A stretch of DNA of 64,000 nucleotides. It comes from Psettodes erumei (lineage: Eukaryota > Chordata > Actinopteri > Pleuronectiformes > Psettodidae). Position numbers and translations under genes: made by a program. This document shows positions 1-11,890 of the stretch, piece after piece (the stretch's first letter is position 1; every line of letters starts with the position of its first letter). The stretch lies in assembly GCA_016785225.1 (NCBI GenBank), contig JAFBJZ010000771.1, positions 3,730,501 through 3,794,500 on the forward strand, written 5' to 3'. Under the pieces are notes generated by a model. That model saw nothing but the letters and a program-made list of their open reading frames with translations, was not told the DNA's origin and did not search any database.

Positions 1-616
1 TCAGCTCTTCTAGTCTTAGCTATATCCACGACAACTTGGCAAACTCCATTCGCTGAGGAAAACCATGAGATGTGGTTGAGAGCCCAGGAAAAAAAGCTAG
101 TGAATGGACTTTGATTTTAATTGGTTGTTTTTAGGGGAAGAAATAAAAGAAAGTGCTAATGTGAAGTAAAAGGCTGCTTAAAACTATGCACTTTTACTTC
201 ATAAATTGAATGCTTGTTGGTCAGATAGTGAGAAAAAAAACATGTTGTGTGTGCTGTCTTGTTGAGTAGGTCTTTATAACATGGGTGAATAACGTATATC
301 TTTCTCTCCTTTTTTGTCATTTGTCTCATTACACCTTTTGGACCTCATCTCCCATCGTGTTTTCTGGAAGTACAGTACTCTCCCAGCATGCTGACTGGTT
401 ACGGGGGAGGTCAATCACACCCCTAATCCTGCCCATTCGAGGAACTTGTATTCACGTTGATTATTATAATTATTTTTTTGGGGTTAGGCAAATGTATAGG
501 AAAAAAATGTTTAGTTTTCATATGAATGGACACTTTACTGAAATGAAAAAGAAACTAATCTAAATAAAATGAATGCTAGGTGTGAATTCAAAGTGCGTAA
601 CGTCAGTACCACTGAA

Positions 617-647
<31 letters not shown>

Positions 648-2840
648 ATTATTATTGTTAGAAGCACTTAAAAGAAACGGGTCAAAATGGACTGTTGATA
701 TAACCGACAGTGATAATGCTAGTAGGGACAGTTGTGCAAAGCTATGAACCAAGTCCGCTTGGTCTAAATTCTTTCCCCTTTTGTCTGTCCAAACTCTGTG
801 TAAACTGTGAACAGTGGTGAGGCAAGTCAGAATGGTATTGACGTTACTACATTGTAGTTTTTTATTCTTAAATGTATCAGTACCATCAATTTATTTTCAA
901 GTTTTTTTTTATATGAATATTGTTGTAGAAAAGCACTGGCACGTAGCAACAAGACACATTTTTTTCTGTGAATGGTTATGCAGTTTCCTCACTTGGTCTA
1001 ATTTTTTTATTACTTTTTATAGGTGGCAATTCTGTACTTTCCTTGTATTACCTTATGGTATTCTGTATATCTCACTGTCTTTAATATCTGAATAATCATG
1101 AACCTTTGCTCTTAAAAAAAAATACTCGAGGGCTACAAAGACCCCGTTTTAATGATCGAATGGAGAATTACAACTCTCACTCGAGTCTAAAGAGTGGAGA
1201 ATTACAAATCCCATGCAATGACAGCAGGTACATAGCAATATGATTCTTGCTACTGGAGCTGCAGTAGCCCTACCGTAACGAGCAATAATAACTATGTATA
1301 GCATTGGATTTCTGAGATCTCTCCAAGATGTTTTGTGTATATATGATATGGTATGATGGAGATTTCATTAAATCCCCCTTCCTTGCCAACTGACCTTGTT
1401 AACCCTTGAATTGAGTTTGTATGGTTATCAATGCTCCTTTTGAATGGCATCCTTTTACACTCAAAGAGTCTAATATGAATAAAAATAACTTCAATAACCC
1501 GACACTGGTCGTTGTGTCTACAAGAAGAAACATGCGTTACAACAGATTCCTACTTAAAACAAGAGGTCGAAGTTTAATATAAATAAGTTTCAACATTATG
1601 AACCTCTGAGCTTCGGTGTAAGTTAGTCACTAGTGTGTAATGGAGCAAGTGCTCCGATTCTTTTGGATATGCATAGATCAATAAGAGACACATAAAATAC
1701 AAACACGAAGGTTACATACAATCAGAGAACCAGTGTTTTTGCACGTTTAACTCAATTGCAACTAATTAAGAATATAGTGTACCATTCTGCCATTATTTCC
1801 TTTAAGATAAAAAAAAAGATTTTCACACACATCCATGCAACCTCTGTTTTTGGTGAGAGCAGTGTTACTATCAACCTGAGGACACCTAAAACCTGCTTGC
1901 AATAGGTTTCAATGAACATCACGTCTACTTGTCACTTACTTGTCAAAGCTTCGCTAATGTGCAGACTCAGCTGTGTTGTCACGCAGCAATAACATAAGTG
2001 GGCCAAAAATAAACAGAGGCAAGATGTTCATTGTGAAGGATGCTCCGTCTCCATCATGTTTCAAATCTCTGCAAACTGTCTTTGTGTGCTAATGAAAGTT
2101 AAACAAAGGCTGCCTGGAGGATTGGAAAAAACGTGTTCCAAAACCAAGAAACTGCGTCATGTTATGAAAAAGGTCTGAAAAGCAATTTGTAGTCAACATG
2201 CAAAGACACCGGTACAGTCCTTCAATGCCTCACCAGGCGATACCTTCACAGTATCCATGCCTGTATGAAAACACACACAAAGACAGTGCAGACAAATCTA
2301 ACTCTGTGGTGCATAGAAAGTTTACAACCAAGGTCGTGGGAAGAGATGGTGCACTCAGGTGCTGACACATTTTCACCTTACTATCTTGTACATACACATA
2401 ATTTTGGTGACTGGATCATAAACGTCAAATGATGTCCCACGTAGCAAATTAAATCCAACTTTTTTGATTTCCTATGTTCTAGTGATCAAAGTTGTCCAGT
2501 ATCGTCAAACTAGCCCACGTTTGCAACATTGTTAGTGCAGATGCACTTTCTCAAACAGGCAGGACAATGCAGGTACAACGATTCATCTCAGAGCAGTTGC
2601 TTGTAGTTGTAAGATTCAAAACGGTTCTTCATTTCAGGAGCAAATGCCCATCTCCGCTTCTCTTTGGAAACTCCTCTGCATATATGTGTGTAAATGTATT
2701 TTAGTGCATTCCCTGAAGAGTTTTTTTTTTGCAGTGAGGTGTTTGTTTTTTGTTGTTTTCCTTTAAACATCTGTCATTATCCCAGAGGAGTAGTTTTTTT
2801 TTCCATGCTAAAATAAAAAGGTATGTCCAATCTCAAGGCA
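1..2840. other. Left flank and probable JOSD2 3' UTR; no gene seen
   Basis: No open reading frame here resembles a known protein. The longest are under 100 codons and low in complexity. The right-hand part, below position 2841, lies downstream of the JOSD2 stop codon on the minus strand and probably includes its 3' UTR, but I could not place a convincing polyadenylation signal. A TTA/ATT microsatellite lies at 617-656. Two copies of TGGAGAATTACAA lie at 1161-1173 and 1195-1207. Confidence 0.6.
617..656. repeat. ATT/TTA trinucleotide microsatellite
   Basis: About 13 units of ATT with one interruption (TAATT), seen directly in the sequence, in non-coding DNA. Confidence 0.9.
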
Positions 2841-4409
2841 TCAATTTTTGGGATTGTCAGAGTTCAGCCATGAGCCATCCTCCTCCACCTCCCGCCGGAC
2901 AACCAGGAGCATCTCTGCCACGTCCTGAGAAAGCTGTTCACTGAGAAATAAGCTGAAAGTGAAACAAAGATGACGGGAGAAAAGGTTAAAAGAACGCGGA
3001 CGCAGACATGGGGCAGATTACAAGGGTGCAGCATCCTAACACAAACAAACAGTGAGGTAAGCCTCATGTGACCATGCACGTGGGATGACGCACTCACACC
3101 AGCGCGCACAAGCCAAGTTTTGATCTAATTCGGAGCAGACCCACACACACAGATTACAAAGAGGCCTGGAAACGTTTTAGAGATGTCAATGCACATTCCT
3201 ACCGTAGCTCTGCTTCTCCACCAATACACACGGGACTCTTCAGTTTGGAGTCGAGGTTGTAGTACTGGCCGTTAACTTGCCGAACTGCGAGCCAATGTCG
3301 CCGTCTGAGCGGGAGGGACACAATCCCGAGCGATACCCGTGATGGGACATTAAGAATAAAGCCCTGGACCTTTGACACGCAAAGGCTCTGTACTGTCCTG
3401 TATTTTTTTAAAAACAGAGAAAGGGTGTGTTTTTAAAAAATAAATAAATAAATAAATTATTTTGGATATTTTAGATATTTAAATACTTTGAGATGTTCAC
3501 TACATTCCAAAAGATATCTAATGATGAACTTTGCATCACTGGACCTCAACAAATACTGCTAAAAAGAGGGAGTCGTGCCTAATACTTACAATGCAATATG
3601 CTTTTAGGCTGCACTGCATGATGGTGTACTTTTATAGTCTCTTTGCTTGTCTGTGAGTTTGAAAAGGTTGTTCTATGACTTGAGATAGCTTGACACAAGG
3701 AGCTGATGCTAACTGAGATGCTGCACAGCCTTTTAGCCTCAAAACTAAGAAAAAGTGATGCAAAGTGATGTGCGTTTTGAGCCGGACTATCCCACGTTGG
3801 GTCAGTAGGGCCTGAACTTGCTATTATAAAAAAAGAAATCTTTTCAAATCACAGTGGGTCTCACTCACCTGCGTTTGTCCCACCACACTGCAGCCAGTTC
3901 CCTGCTCTGTAGTGCTGCCATAATGACGTTGACGTCATAGTTTCCCGTGCCTAACACAGACCGATGAGGATTCACCACACACTGTGGAGCCAGCCTGCAA
4001 AGACGGGAGAAACAGACCATTGCTGCATTTTAAAGGGAAAACCTCACTTCTGCTCGGTTTTAGGTTTTGCCGTTGGTTTGAGATTGCTGGGAATCACCGA
4101 GGATTTTCCCTGCTCTCTCTGTAAGAATATCTCCCCGCTCTGGGCTTAACTGGCATCCATTGTAATTTCAACTGGATAGGGGTTCATTTTTTTTTCCAGA
4201 ACCGCCCTTCATTCAACTACAACTGGTTCATAACAACTTGGACAACGTTTCTTTGAGTCAATGTACTCACATGGTTTCCACACACTAAATTCTTTAGCCA
4301 AGGTCATGAGGTACACAGATCATGACTCATCTTCTCTCATAGTCAGTTCATTGAGTAAATGACCTCCTAAACAATAGCCACATTTCACATGTCAATTGCT
4401 GGGATGATG

Positions 4410-4443
<34 letters not shown>

Positions 4444-5158
4444 CCAAAAACGTAACAAAGAAGATAAAGCCTACCAAAACAATACCGTTTGTCACATAAA
4501 TCACACATGAAAGAACCCAAGTGGCAGGGATTGGTGATGCAAAATTTGGCCAAACAACACAGCCAGTTTTAGTAGTAGGCAAACACCTGTCAACATAACA
4601 TAATACAGTTCAAATGCACCTTAGGTGGAATCATTGAATAAACACCTCTGTATGAATCAACAAAAACGGAACATTATAACCTTCATGAAGGTGGTTAGGT
4701 GAAGGTTATCGCAGGATATCTGTATTCGACTCTCTGCTCTGCCTTTAACTGCACATTTCTTCCTAATAAACTCACAACTGATAGTGTTGGCAAAGACAAA
4801 TTTGTGTGGAAGAAGCCACCTGTTTCCCCGCTGAGTATTACACAAGTGTGACTTCCACGCAAATCTGTATTATGTCATCATGGAGAAATGTGTTGGGGTT
4901 ACAAATGGAGCTATGGGCCAATAAGCTGTCGGGGTGGGGGTTCACTAACGCTATGTGATTCTTGTTTAGAATGTGGCTGTGGTGTGAGTCGATGCAAAGC
5001 TCCGCACCCCGACACACCATCCAGACGTCACCCTACCGTTTGCAGATGTCGTCGGCTGTCTCCTTGGTGAACACCCGCTCCTGGAGCACGTTGTTGAGAG
5101 CATGGATGGCGCACAGCTCCAGTCGTTGCTTCTCATGAAACACTTCTCCTTCGCTCAT
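2841..5158 (-). CDS. josd2: Josephin-2 deubiquitinase (4 coding exons)
   Basis: Josephin-family cysteine deubiquitinase, which removes ubiquitin from substrates. Coding exons on the minus strand are 5037-5158, 3869-3994, 3203-3397 and 2841-2952, all with GT/AG borders and preserved frame, giving 184 residues (human JOSD2 has 188). Residues 13-24 hold the catalytic-cysteine motif (LELCAIHALNN, Cys16). The catalytic histidine is His117 in RRRHW, followed by Asn130/Asp132 in YYNLDS. NYDVNVIMAAL (59-69) and the acidic C-terminal end EVEEDGSWLN are typical of JOSD2 rather than JOSD1. I chose the ATG at 5156-5158 because it lies just before the conserved FHEKQRLELC block; the reading frame stays open further upstream but without homology. 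The gene is transcribed away from UBE2S, and its promoter region lies at about 5.2-5.7 kb. Nothing suggests it is broken. Confidence 0.95.
4413..4440. repeat. AT dinucleotide microsatellite in JOSD2 intron 1
   Basis: About 14 AT units in a row, directly visible. It lies between JOSD2 coding exons 1 and 2. Confidence 0.9.
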
Positions 5159-5513
5159 GCTAATGCTTGCTTGACGCACACGCAAACACAAAGAGGGGGA
5201 GAGAGTGAGAAAGTGAGAAAAGAGCAACGTTAACGGAGGCTGGTCCGCTAACGGAGCGACCACACAGCACAGTCCACTGCCCACTCGGGCTAATGCTGAC
5301 TTAAAAAGTCGTTAGCCAACTGCTTACCTTAACGGATGCTAAACCGTAACAGTCTGCCAGTTGCACTCTCTATGTGGCTGCTGACAATTTACAAAAAGCG
5401 ACAATTATTCGTCGACGGCGGCTGAATGAAGCTACTGACCTGCTGATAAAGCGGTTCCTCGTTAAACAGATGCTGGAGTCTGACAGCTACATCCACAAAC
5501 CGGAAGCAGTTTT

Positions 5514-5546
5514 TGTTGTGTTGTTGTTGTTGTTGTTGTTGTTGTT
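5514..5546. repeat. TTG trinucleotide microsatellite upstream of JOSD2
   Basis: About ten TTG/GTT units in a row followed by TTTCGC. The poly-Cys and poly-Leu reading frames over it are artefacts of the repeat. Confidence 0.9.
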
Positions 5547-5736
5547 TCGCGGCTGTCACGCCCATTTATGGCACGCGCACGGTAGCACTAGAACCCTTCG
5601 CGATTTATATGCGACTCAGTCGAACTTGTTTAAATAATAATAATAATAAACGTTACGCGCAACTTGTCTCTTTGTTGAAGGACGCTCTCAATCCGCCAAG
5701 TCCCGTCCCTGCTCGGAACCGTGGACGTTATGATAA

Positions 5737-5751
5737 AGCGCCCTCTAGTGG
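5737..5751 (-). promoter_or_regulatory. Near-consensus CTCF-binding site
   Basis: The minus strand reads CCACTAGAGGGCGCT, which matches the vertebrate CTCF core CCASYAGRKGGCRCT at every position. It sits between the divergent JOSD2 and UBE2S promoters, a plausible place for an insulator. The match is seen; binding is inferred. Confidence 0.6.
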
Positions 5752-6649
5752 TCAGCCTGGTTAATGAGAATAATGATGACGACGATGATGATTTATCTTA
5801 GTGGTAAAGGCAAAATGCGCCTCTTGGCCCAATCTGTCACTTCCAGCAAAACGGTTTCCTAAGATCACTAAGCCAGGAACCAAACCATGGATATTGTGGT
5901 ATTCACTTTAACAGTTAGGCCACCAGATGCCCTTAACGATTGACTTCCATTAGCATTTTGTTGAAATCTGGCCTTCACGTGGTGTATCATGATGCAATGG
6001 ATGCACTTATTCTGATTTTAGAAATATAGTTTCAGATTTAAGTGTGGTTGCTTGTGGAGTCGCTTAGGTCAGGTTACTGTTCTGACAGTTTCATTGTTTC
6101 TTTTTATGTTTGTCTTAAAATGTTTGTTTAAAAATCAATGTGTTCGTTTTGCCGGTAGTATCCCCTTTTCACCTGAACTCCTGCATTTTAACTATGGGAA
6201 TAAATCCCACATGTTATTTTAATATGCTTTACATTGTAGTCATGTGTCATTTGATGCACTTATAATGGCAAGTAAAGTAAACTAAACTAAAAGCAAACAA
6301 TTAGAGTATCTGAGCTGTGAAAGTGGCCAGATCATACAATAGTAATGTAGATTTTAGCACATTTCTGTGATGACACTAGTGCAGTGTAAGCAAGTTTATA
6401 TGGTATGTGATGTTGAACACTTTTGTCACTGACACATGTAAACAAGACGAACCTCATGGTGTGTCTTGCTGTTTGACTGAATGACAATTTTAGTTGTTTT
6501 CCTTTTTTTCATTGCTACTCCAAATGTCTGCCTCTACCTTTAATATAATGAGCTGAGTCTGCTTTAGTCTCTTTTAATGGCTGTGTCAGTTTCCATTTTT
6601 AGGCTAACAGATTGTTTGAATTCAGTTTCTGTGTATCAGTTTCACCCAA

Positions 6650-6930
6650 ATCAGTGGCGGAATGTACTGAGGTCCCAATGTTATGAATTGTGCTTTACTT
6701 GAGTATTTTCTTTTCAATTTATGTGTATAGTTATATACTTCACTGTATTCAAGTGAAATATTGTTGTCATTTTTTTACTCCAACTATTGACTCTAGTCAC
6801 TATTGGCTTTACAAATCAAGAGTTTGATTACCTTAAAATTATGAAACTTTTTTTTTTTTACCTGGGATGGGGTGTTTAACAGTTTAGTGGTAAGTGCTTC
6901 ATAAGTAAAGGATCTAAGTTCTTCCTCCAT
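6650..6930 (+). mobile_element. Degraded copy of a common teleost interspersed repeat
   Basis: It begins with CAGTGGCGGAATGTACTGAG, continues with CTTTACTTGAGTATTTTC and a TTTTTACTCCA block, and ends near AAGTAAAGGATCTAAGTTCTTCCTCCA. I recognise these as the two ends and middle of a short non-autonomous repeat that is very common in percomorph genomes. No coding capacity. The family name is not certain. A run of about 12 T lies inside it. Confidence 0.65.
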
Positions 6931-7058
6931 TAATGTTCTATCTTCCCCTGCTTTCAATAGATCGTTTCTGCCTTGCATCTTCTTTCACAGCCTTTTTATT
7001 GATTCTTTTATTGCCTTTCATTTTGAGGATCGAAGGGGGTGTGAGTTTTTCAAACGGA

Positions 7059-7193
7059 CCAATAGCTGATGCGTATTAGTCTTATTTTCGACTCCGTATG
7101 GTTGATAGCGTTTTCGACTGTGACACAAAGAAAATAATCCATTGTGATTGGCTCACGGTTTCAGACGTATCACGTCACTAAAATGTCCATTGG
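7059..7193. promoter_or_regulatory. UBE2S promoter: three CCAAT (NF-Y) boxes
   Basis: CCAAT occurs at 7059-7063 on the plus strand and ATTGG at 7147-7151 and 7189-7193. A CRE-like CACGTCAC lies between the last two. Groups of CCAAT boxes are typical of cell-cycle promoters, and UBE2S is a mitotic gene. A TTCAAA (reverse of the CHR element TTTGAA) at 7307-7312 lies just upstream of the start codon. The motifs are seen; the cell-cycle role is inferred. Confidence 0.55.
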
Positions 7194-7384
7194 TCAGTAG
7201 TGGTAGGTTAAACTGAGGATCATATTTTTGTTCCTGTGTCAAGGAAAAAAAAAGAAAAGAACAGAAGCCAGTGAGACCAGACTAAGTTGCCACTGGGGAT
7301 ATTTTTTTCAAATATTAACGTAAAGATCTCTTCTTATCTGACACCATCCAGACATCCACCACTTTAGCAGAACTCATTCTAAAA

Positions 7385-10300
7385 ATGGTAAGTCTGTTAG
7401 CCGAACTCATTGCTAACGGCTAACGGGAGTAGCTGCTAGCTTGTTTCGATGTTTAGCCTTCGACAGTCATCGAGCTTTTAATTTGGGTTCTGTCTATTTG
7501 CTGGACTCCCTGACGTTAATTAAGAGTCGTCATTTAAATCTTTAATTGTATATGGTAACGACTATATCAGCATTTTGAAAATCACCGAGCACCTTTAAAA
7601 TTAACGTTATCCCCATCAAGGCTAGGCTATTTTGCTAACGCTAACGTGAAGTTACCTATGGACAGTCGTTACATTTATTTCAACGTTGTAGTAATGTTAC
7701 TCGGCCTTTTTGGTTGTGTTGAAATCAGATTTGCTCATATTAAACAAGTTAAGTTAAAACTTGTCAGGCTAACATGAGGGCACTAACGGAGTGTTAGGAC
7801 TCAGTTGCCTGAAAGGTGAAACTCGTGTATAACACCTCCAGGTTTATTCTTTTGCAGCATGAAAATTGAGTGATATGTTCTATGTTAATTTTTCATCATC
7901 AAAAACACCAGTGAATTAGCCTCGTCTTGTACATAATATTACAACACTCACACTTGGTCGGTTCTGTTAGCACAACGAAGTAATGATCTTGTATTGTCAG
8001 AAAATGATTTTCATAATGGCTTCTTATGATTTATCGATGCTGACATCTTTATTGTTTTTCACAAACTTGCTGTGCCATTTTTGCTGAACTCAAAATACAG
8101 GTGCAAAAGAAGTTGCCCAGCTTAAGAAAATACTGTAAAACTACAATATTAGCTGGCATAGTATAAACTATATTTTTGGAAGTTGCATCAAAAGATGATA
8201 TGCTCTCGGAAACATATCACAACAGTCATTTATAAAAGGTATTTCTAAGGTTGCTGTTGGACATTTGGGTGTATTTGATTGTTTCCTGCATGATATGGTG
8301 AACTTCATCTACTTCAGTTTGTAGGTAAATGGCATCTAAAAGGAGCTTGACCACTTCATTCAACTTTATCACAGTACCCCTAACTTTCAGATGTGCTCTT
8401 ATAGTAGGTCTGCGTTTATAGAAATGCAAAGATTAAGTTGGCTAAACCGTCTTTATGTCTTTCTCCAGAACTCCAATGTGGAGAATTTGCCCCCTCATGT
8501 TCTTCGCTTGGTGTACAAAGAGGTTTCAGCTTTAGCAGCAGACCCGCCTGAGGGTATCAAGATTTATCCCAGTGAGGAAGACATAACTGAACTGCACACA
8601 GCCATTGAAGGACCAGGTAAGGAAGACACAGAGAGGCCATCGCTGTTTGAGCTTGTGTGATGTCTATGGGACCGGCACATAAGGCTTGTGGGGTGGGGGC
8701 GGGGTTGCGTTCGTCCGCCTCGGCTTGATCATAGTTTTTCATATAACATCATATATTGTCACTGTCGGGGATCGTGATCTCTAAAATTAACTTTCATTCA
8801 TAATGTATAAGTAATACAACCATAATCTCAAATATTCTGATCAAGAAGCTCATAAAGTACAAAGTGTGAGATTAAGCAGTCTACAGCTGTGACTTGAATC
8901 AGGACCAAAAAAAAACTTGCTGTGGACGTTGCTTAAGAATATAGAAAATAAAACGATGATATAAAAACTGCAACTTTGAATCGTTGCGACGTTGCGTCTT
9001 CATTATACTTGCAGCTTGACAGTATGTCAGCTGCCCTGCCACAGCACATTCAGTAAAAGGGTTTCGTAACCACTTGGCAGTGAAGGGAGATTTCACTTGA
9101 TAACCGGCCTTCTATTACCAGCCTAAGGTAATAACAGCTCTTGGCTGTTATCCTCTCTCTTATGATGGTTTAGATGTCACAGTCATCTGCTCCTCTATGT
9201 TTAGGTTGTCTGTGATAAACTATCCAAGCTTCATTGTTACTCACTGCATCATCGTTTTTGCTCATCCTGGTAACTTCACCCTAAAATGTGCATCGAAGGG
9301 TCAGCTTTACAAAGTAAAAAAATATTCTTTTCCATGGCTCCTTGATAATTGACTTGATTGTGATTTATTGTGGGGTGCTGCCAATCACATAACCCACTCA
9401 AACCGCACAGCCAACGGCACCCTCGCTATCTTGTCACTATGAGCTCATTGCTTCAGACCTTGTTATTGTCAAATAGACTTTGAAGAGCCTGACACTTTTA
9501 TTAACTCCTCAGCAGAGCACCTTTCCTGAGGCGGTTCGATTTATACTGATATTAGTACTGGTATCAAATACTTGCAAACAAACTGCAGCCAAAACTGTTA
9601 AATTGCTTTCCTCGGTCCGAGCGCAGTGTACTTATAAGCTATTGCAGATAATGTATTCATTATTTTCAAGTGGCAATAGAGTACATTCCACAAGGTCCTG
9701 TGTTTATCAGAATGCACGTTGTCATCAGAACTGAAAAGCATTCTAATAAATTCAAGGAGCTTGAGGTAAATGATCTGTGACTGACTTGGATGTAATATAC
9801 CTCTGTTTTTGTTAGTCGACTCAGTTGCCGCTCTGTGACCCTTTTCCTTTTTATGGAGCTTGTGTTTGGCACGGTAACGACATACTGTTCATATGATGAA
9901 TTCTTAATGCTTTGACAGAGGGAACTCCGTTTGCTGGTGGCATTTTCCGAATGCGCCTGGTCCTTGGGAAGGACTTCCCCGCGGTTCCACCCAAGGGGTA
10001 TTTCCTGACCAAGATTTTTCACCCCAACGTTGGTCACAAGGGAGAGATCTGTGTCAACGTGCTGAAGAGGGACTGGAAGGCGGAACTCGGCCTCCGACAT
10101 GTCTTACTTGTAAGATGAACTCTGTGTTGTCCTGACTGGTAACTTTTGCTCCCTCCACTCTTTTTACATTGTCACACCGTCGTCTTCCTCTCCCCCCCCG
10201 CAGACAATCAAGTGTCTTCTCATCCATCCGAACCCAGAGTCAGCTCTGAACGAAGAGGCGGGGCGTCTGCTGTTAGAGGACTATGCAGAATATGAGTCCC

Positions 10301-10566
10301 GCGCTCGTCTGCTCACAGAGATCCATGCCATGGGTGGGCCCGGTGGGACCTCTGGGGTTCCTCAGGACCCGAATGACGGCCCGCAGCCAAAGAAGCACGC
10401 AGGTGACCCCACAAAGAGAGCAGGACCCAGTGCAGCCCCTGTGCCGGCGGCTCTGGGTAATGGAGCCAGCACCACCACCAGCAATAGCAGCAGTAGTAGT
10501 AGTAGCACTAATAGTGTAGCAGGGAAAAAGAAAGCAGATAAAAAGCGCGCATTGAGGCGACTTTAA
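7385..10566 (+). CDS. ube2s: Ubiquitin-conjugating enzyme E2 S (4 coding exons)
   Basis: E2 enzyme that extends Lys11-linked ubiquitin chains on substrates of the anaphase-promoting complex in mitosis. Coding exons are 7385-7387, 8469-8616, 9919-10109 and 10204-10566, giving 234 residues. The first coding exon contributes only the start ATG, followed at once by GTAAGT; exon 2 opens with NSNVENLPPH, as in the mammalian protein. The UBC fold spans about residues 10-155, with HPNVGHKGEIC placing the catalytic cysteine at Cys95, the same number as in human. The tail is lysine-rich, contains a serine run (AGC/AGT repeats near 10481-10508) and ends KKRALRRL, the conserved C-terminus that docks on the APC/C. 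All residues needed for activity are present. Twin AATAAA signals at 11864-11873 define a 3' UTR of about 1.3 kb. Confidence 0.97.
7388..9918. other. UBE2S introns 1 and 2
   Basis: Intron 1 (7388-8468) and intron 2 (8617-9918) have normal GT-AG ends. The start of intron 1 is rich in GCTAAC-type motifs (7398-7440, 7620-7650). I see no nested gene; the open frames on the minus strand here are short and lack homology. Confidence 0.7.
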
Positions 10567-11890
10567 TACCTCAGCGAAATTCTGTGTGTGCGTGTGTGAG
10601 CGCGAGCGAAATTCTGTGTGTGTAAATATAAGGTGTGCTGACTGTGTTTTGGTTCCCTTTTTTTTTCTGACTCTTTCTACCACCAGTCCAGACTGTCCAC
10701 TTTGTACTTACACCTTCCCCCTTTATTTTGCCGCCACTTTGTCTTGTTGGCATTACAGGTTTGTTAATTATTTACATATCTAAAGACACCATGAAAAACA
10801 TTTGGTTCCTCTTTTTAAAAGAAAGCCTACGCTTTTCACGGCGAAAATCATGGCATCGTTTGTATTTTTCCCTTGGCTGTCCTTTTGAATGAATGACACG
10901 GGGAATAGTTTTCACTGTGCAAAACATGGCCGCCAGCATTCTGTCCATTGATGAAACATAAGTATTGTTGTCTGGGAATTGATAGCAGCGCTTTTTTTTT
11001 GTTGTTTTAAAAAAAAAAAGTGTTTCTTGGTAAAATGCTGCTGTGATGGTACCGTGTACTGCTCAGCCAGGCTCAACTCTTAAGTCCACACCGAGGTGTT
11101 ACTTTAATTAAAGTCAGCTTTTTCAAAATTGAGCTCAAACGAAACGGCGGCAGAAGTTGCGAAACAATTATGCAAGGAGACGCATTTGGGAGAGAAATCA
11201 TTTTTAATGTCGCGCAAAATGGTAACACCCTTTTTTAAATTGTGCTTTTCATAAGTGAACTGAAGGAAGTAAAGGTGTGGAAAGAGTTTGCGTCAGAGTG
11301 GAGGAAGTCTGTTCTGTTCTTCATGGAGTCCCCCGCCCCCCTGAGGTTTCTTTTGTATTTCTCTAAAATTGTTTCACTGTCCAGTATTTTCAGAAGTTGT
11401 TTATAATTGACATGGTCATATTCAGCTGTCTTGTGGTTGTGTGTGAAGACATAGACCAGTGGCTGTATGGGAACAGGGTAGGTTGACAGACAACTCTTAT
11501 CGAAAAAACAGAAATGAATCGCCTGTTCTGTGTTAAGCATACAGTGCGACTCGCCTAAACCCCCCCCTCCCCTCGCTTCCCTATGCCTTCAGCGCCCAGC
11601 TCTCCGACCAGCCATGTGGGTACCAGACAAGACATTGGTAGGAGAACCTTTCATGTTTGATAGAAAAATTGTCTCCCCACCCCGTTGCACTGGCAGGGTT
11701 TCCTGGGCAGGTTTTCTCTCTGCTCGAAATGCACGCGGGGCCTACATTTCCCAAGGAAACACACTGAAGCGCTGTCTTAACGTGGATGGAAAAGGTGCCT
11801 CTGAAACTCCTGTAATTGTGCGGACTGTCAGCTGGATATTTTGTGTCCATTTTAAATTATTTAAATAAATAAAACATTGAAATATGAGAA
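10567..11890 (+). other. ube2s: UBE2S 3' UTR with twin polyadenylation signals
   Basis: Non-coding sequence from the stop codon to overlapping AATAAA signals at 11864-11869 and 11868-11873. The open reading frames within it (for example 11530-11868) show no homology and are not called. Confidence 0.7.

Larger units (their letters stand above)
5159..7384. promoter_or_regulatory. Divergent intergenic/promoter region between JOSD2 and UBE2S
   Basis: JOSD2 is transcribed leftward from about 5.2-5.4 kb and UBE2S rightward from about 7.2-7.4 kb. The interval holds GCTAAC/GTTAGC-type motifs near both starts, a TTG microsatellite (5514-5546), a short TAA run (5634-5649), a near-consensus CTCF site (5737-5751), a degraded interspersed repeat (about 6650-6930) and a group of CCAAT boxes (7059-7193). 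The transcription starts are inferred from position, not from a clear TATA box. Confidence 0.6.

Noticed and set aside
9666..10100. 144-codon open frame on the minus strand over UBE2S exon 3
   Set aside because: It is a shadow of the real UBE2S exon on the opposite strand.
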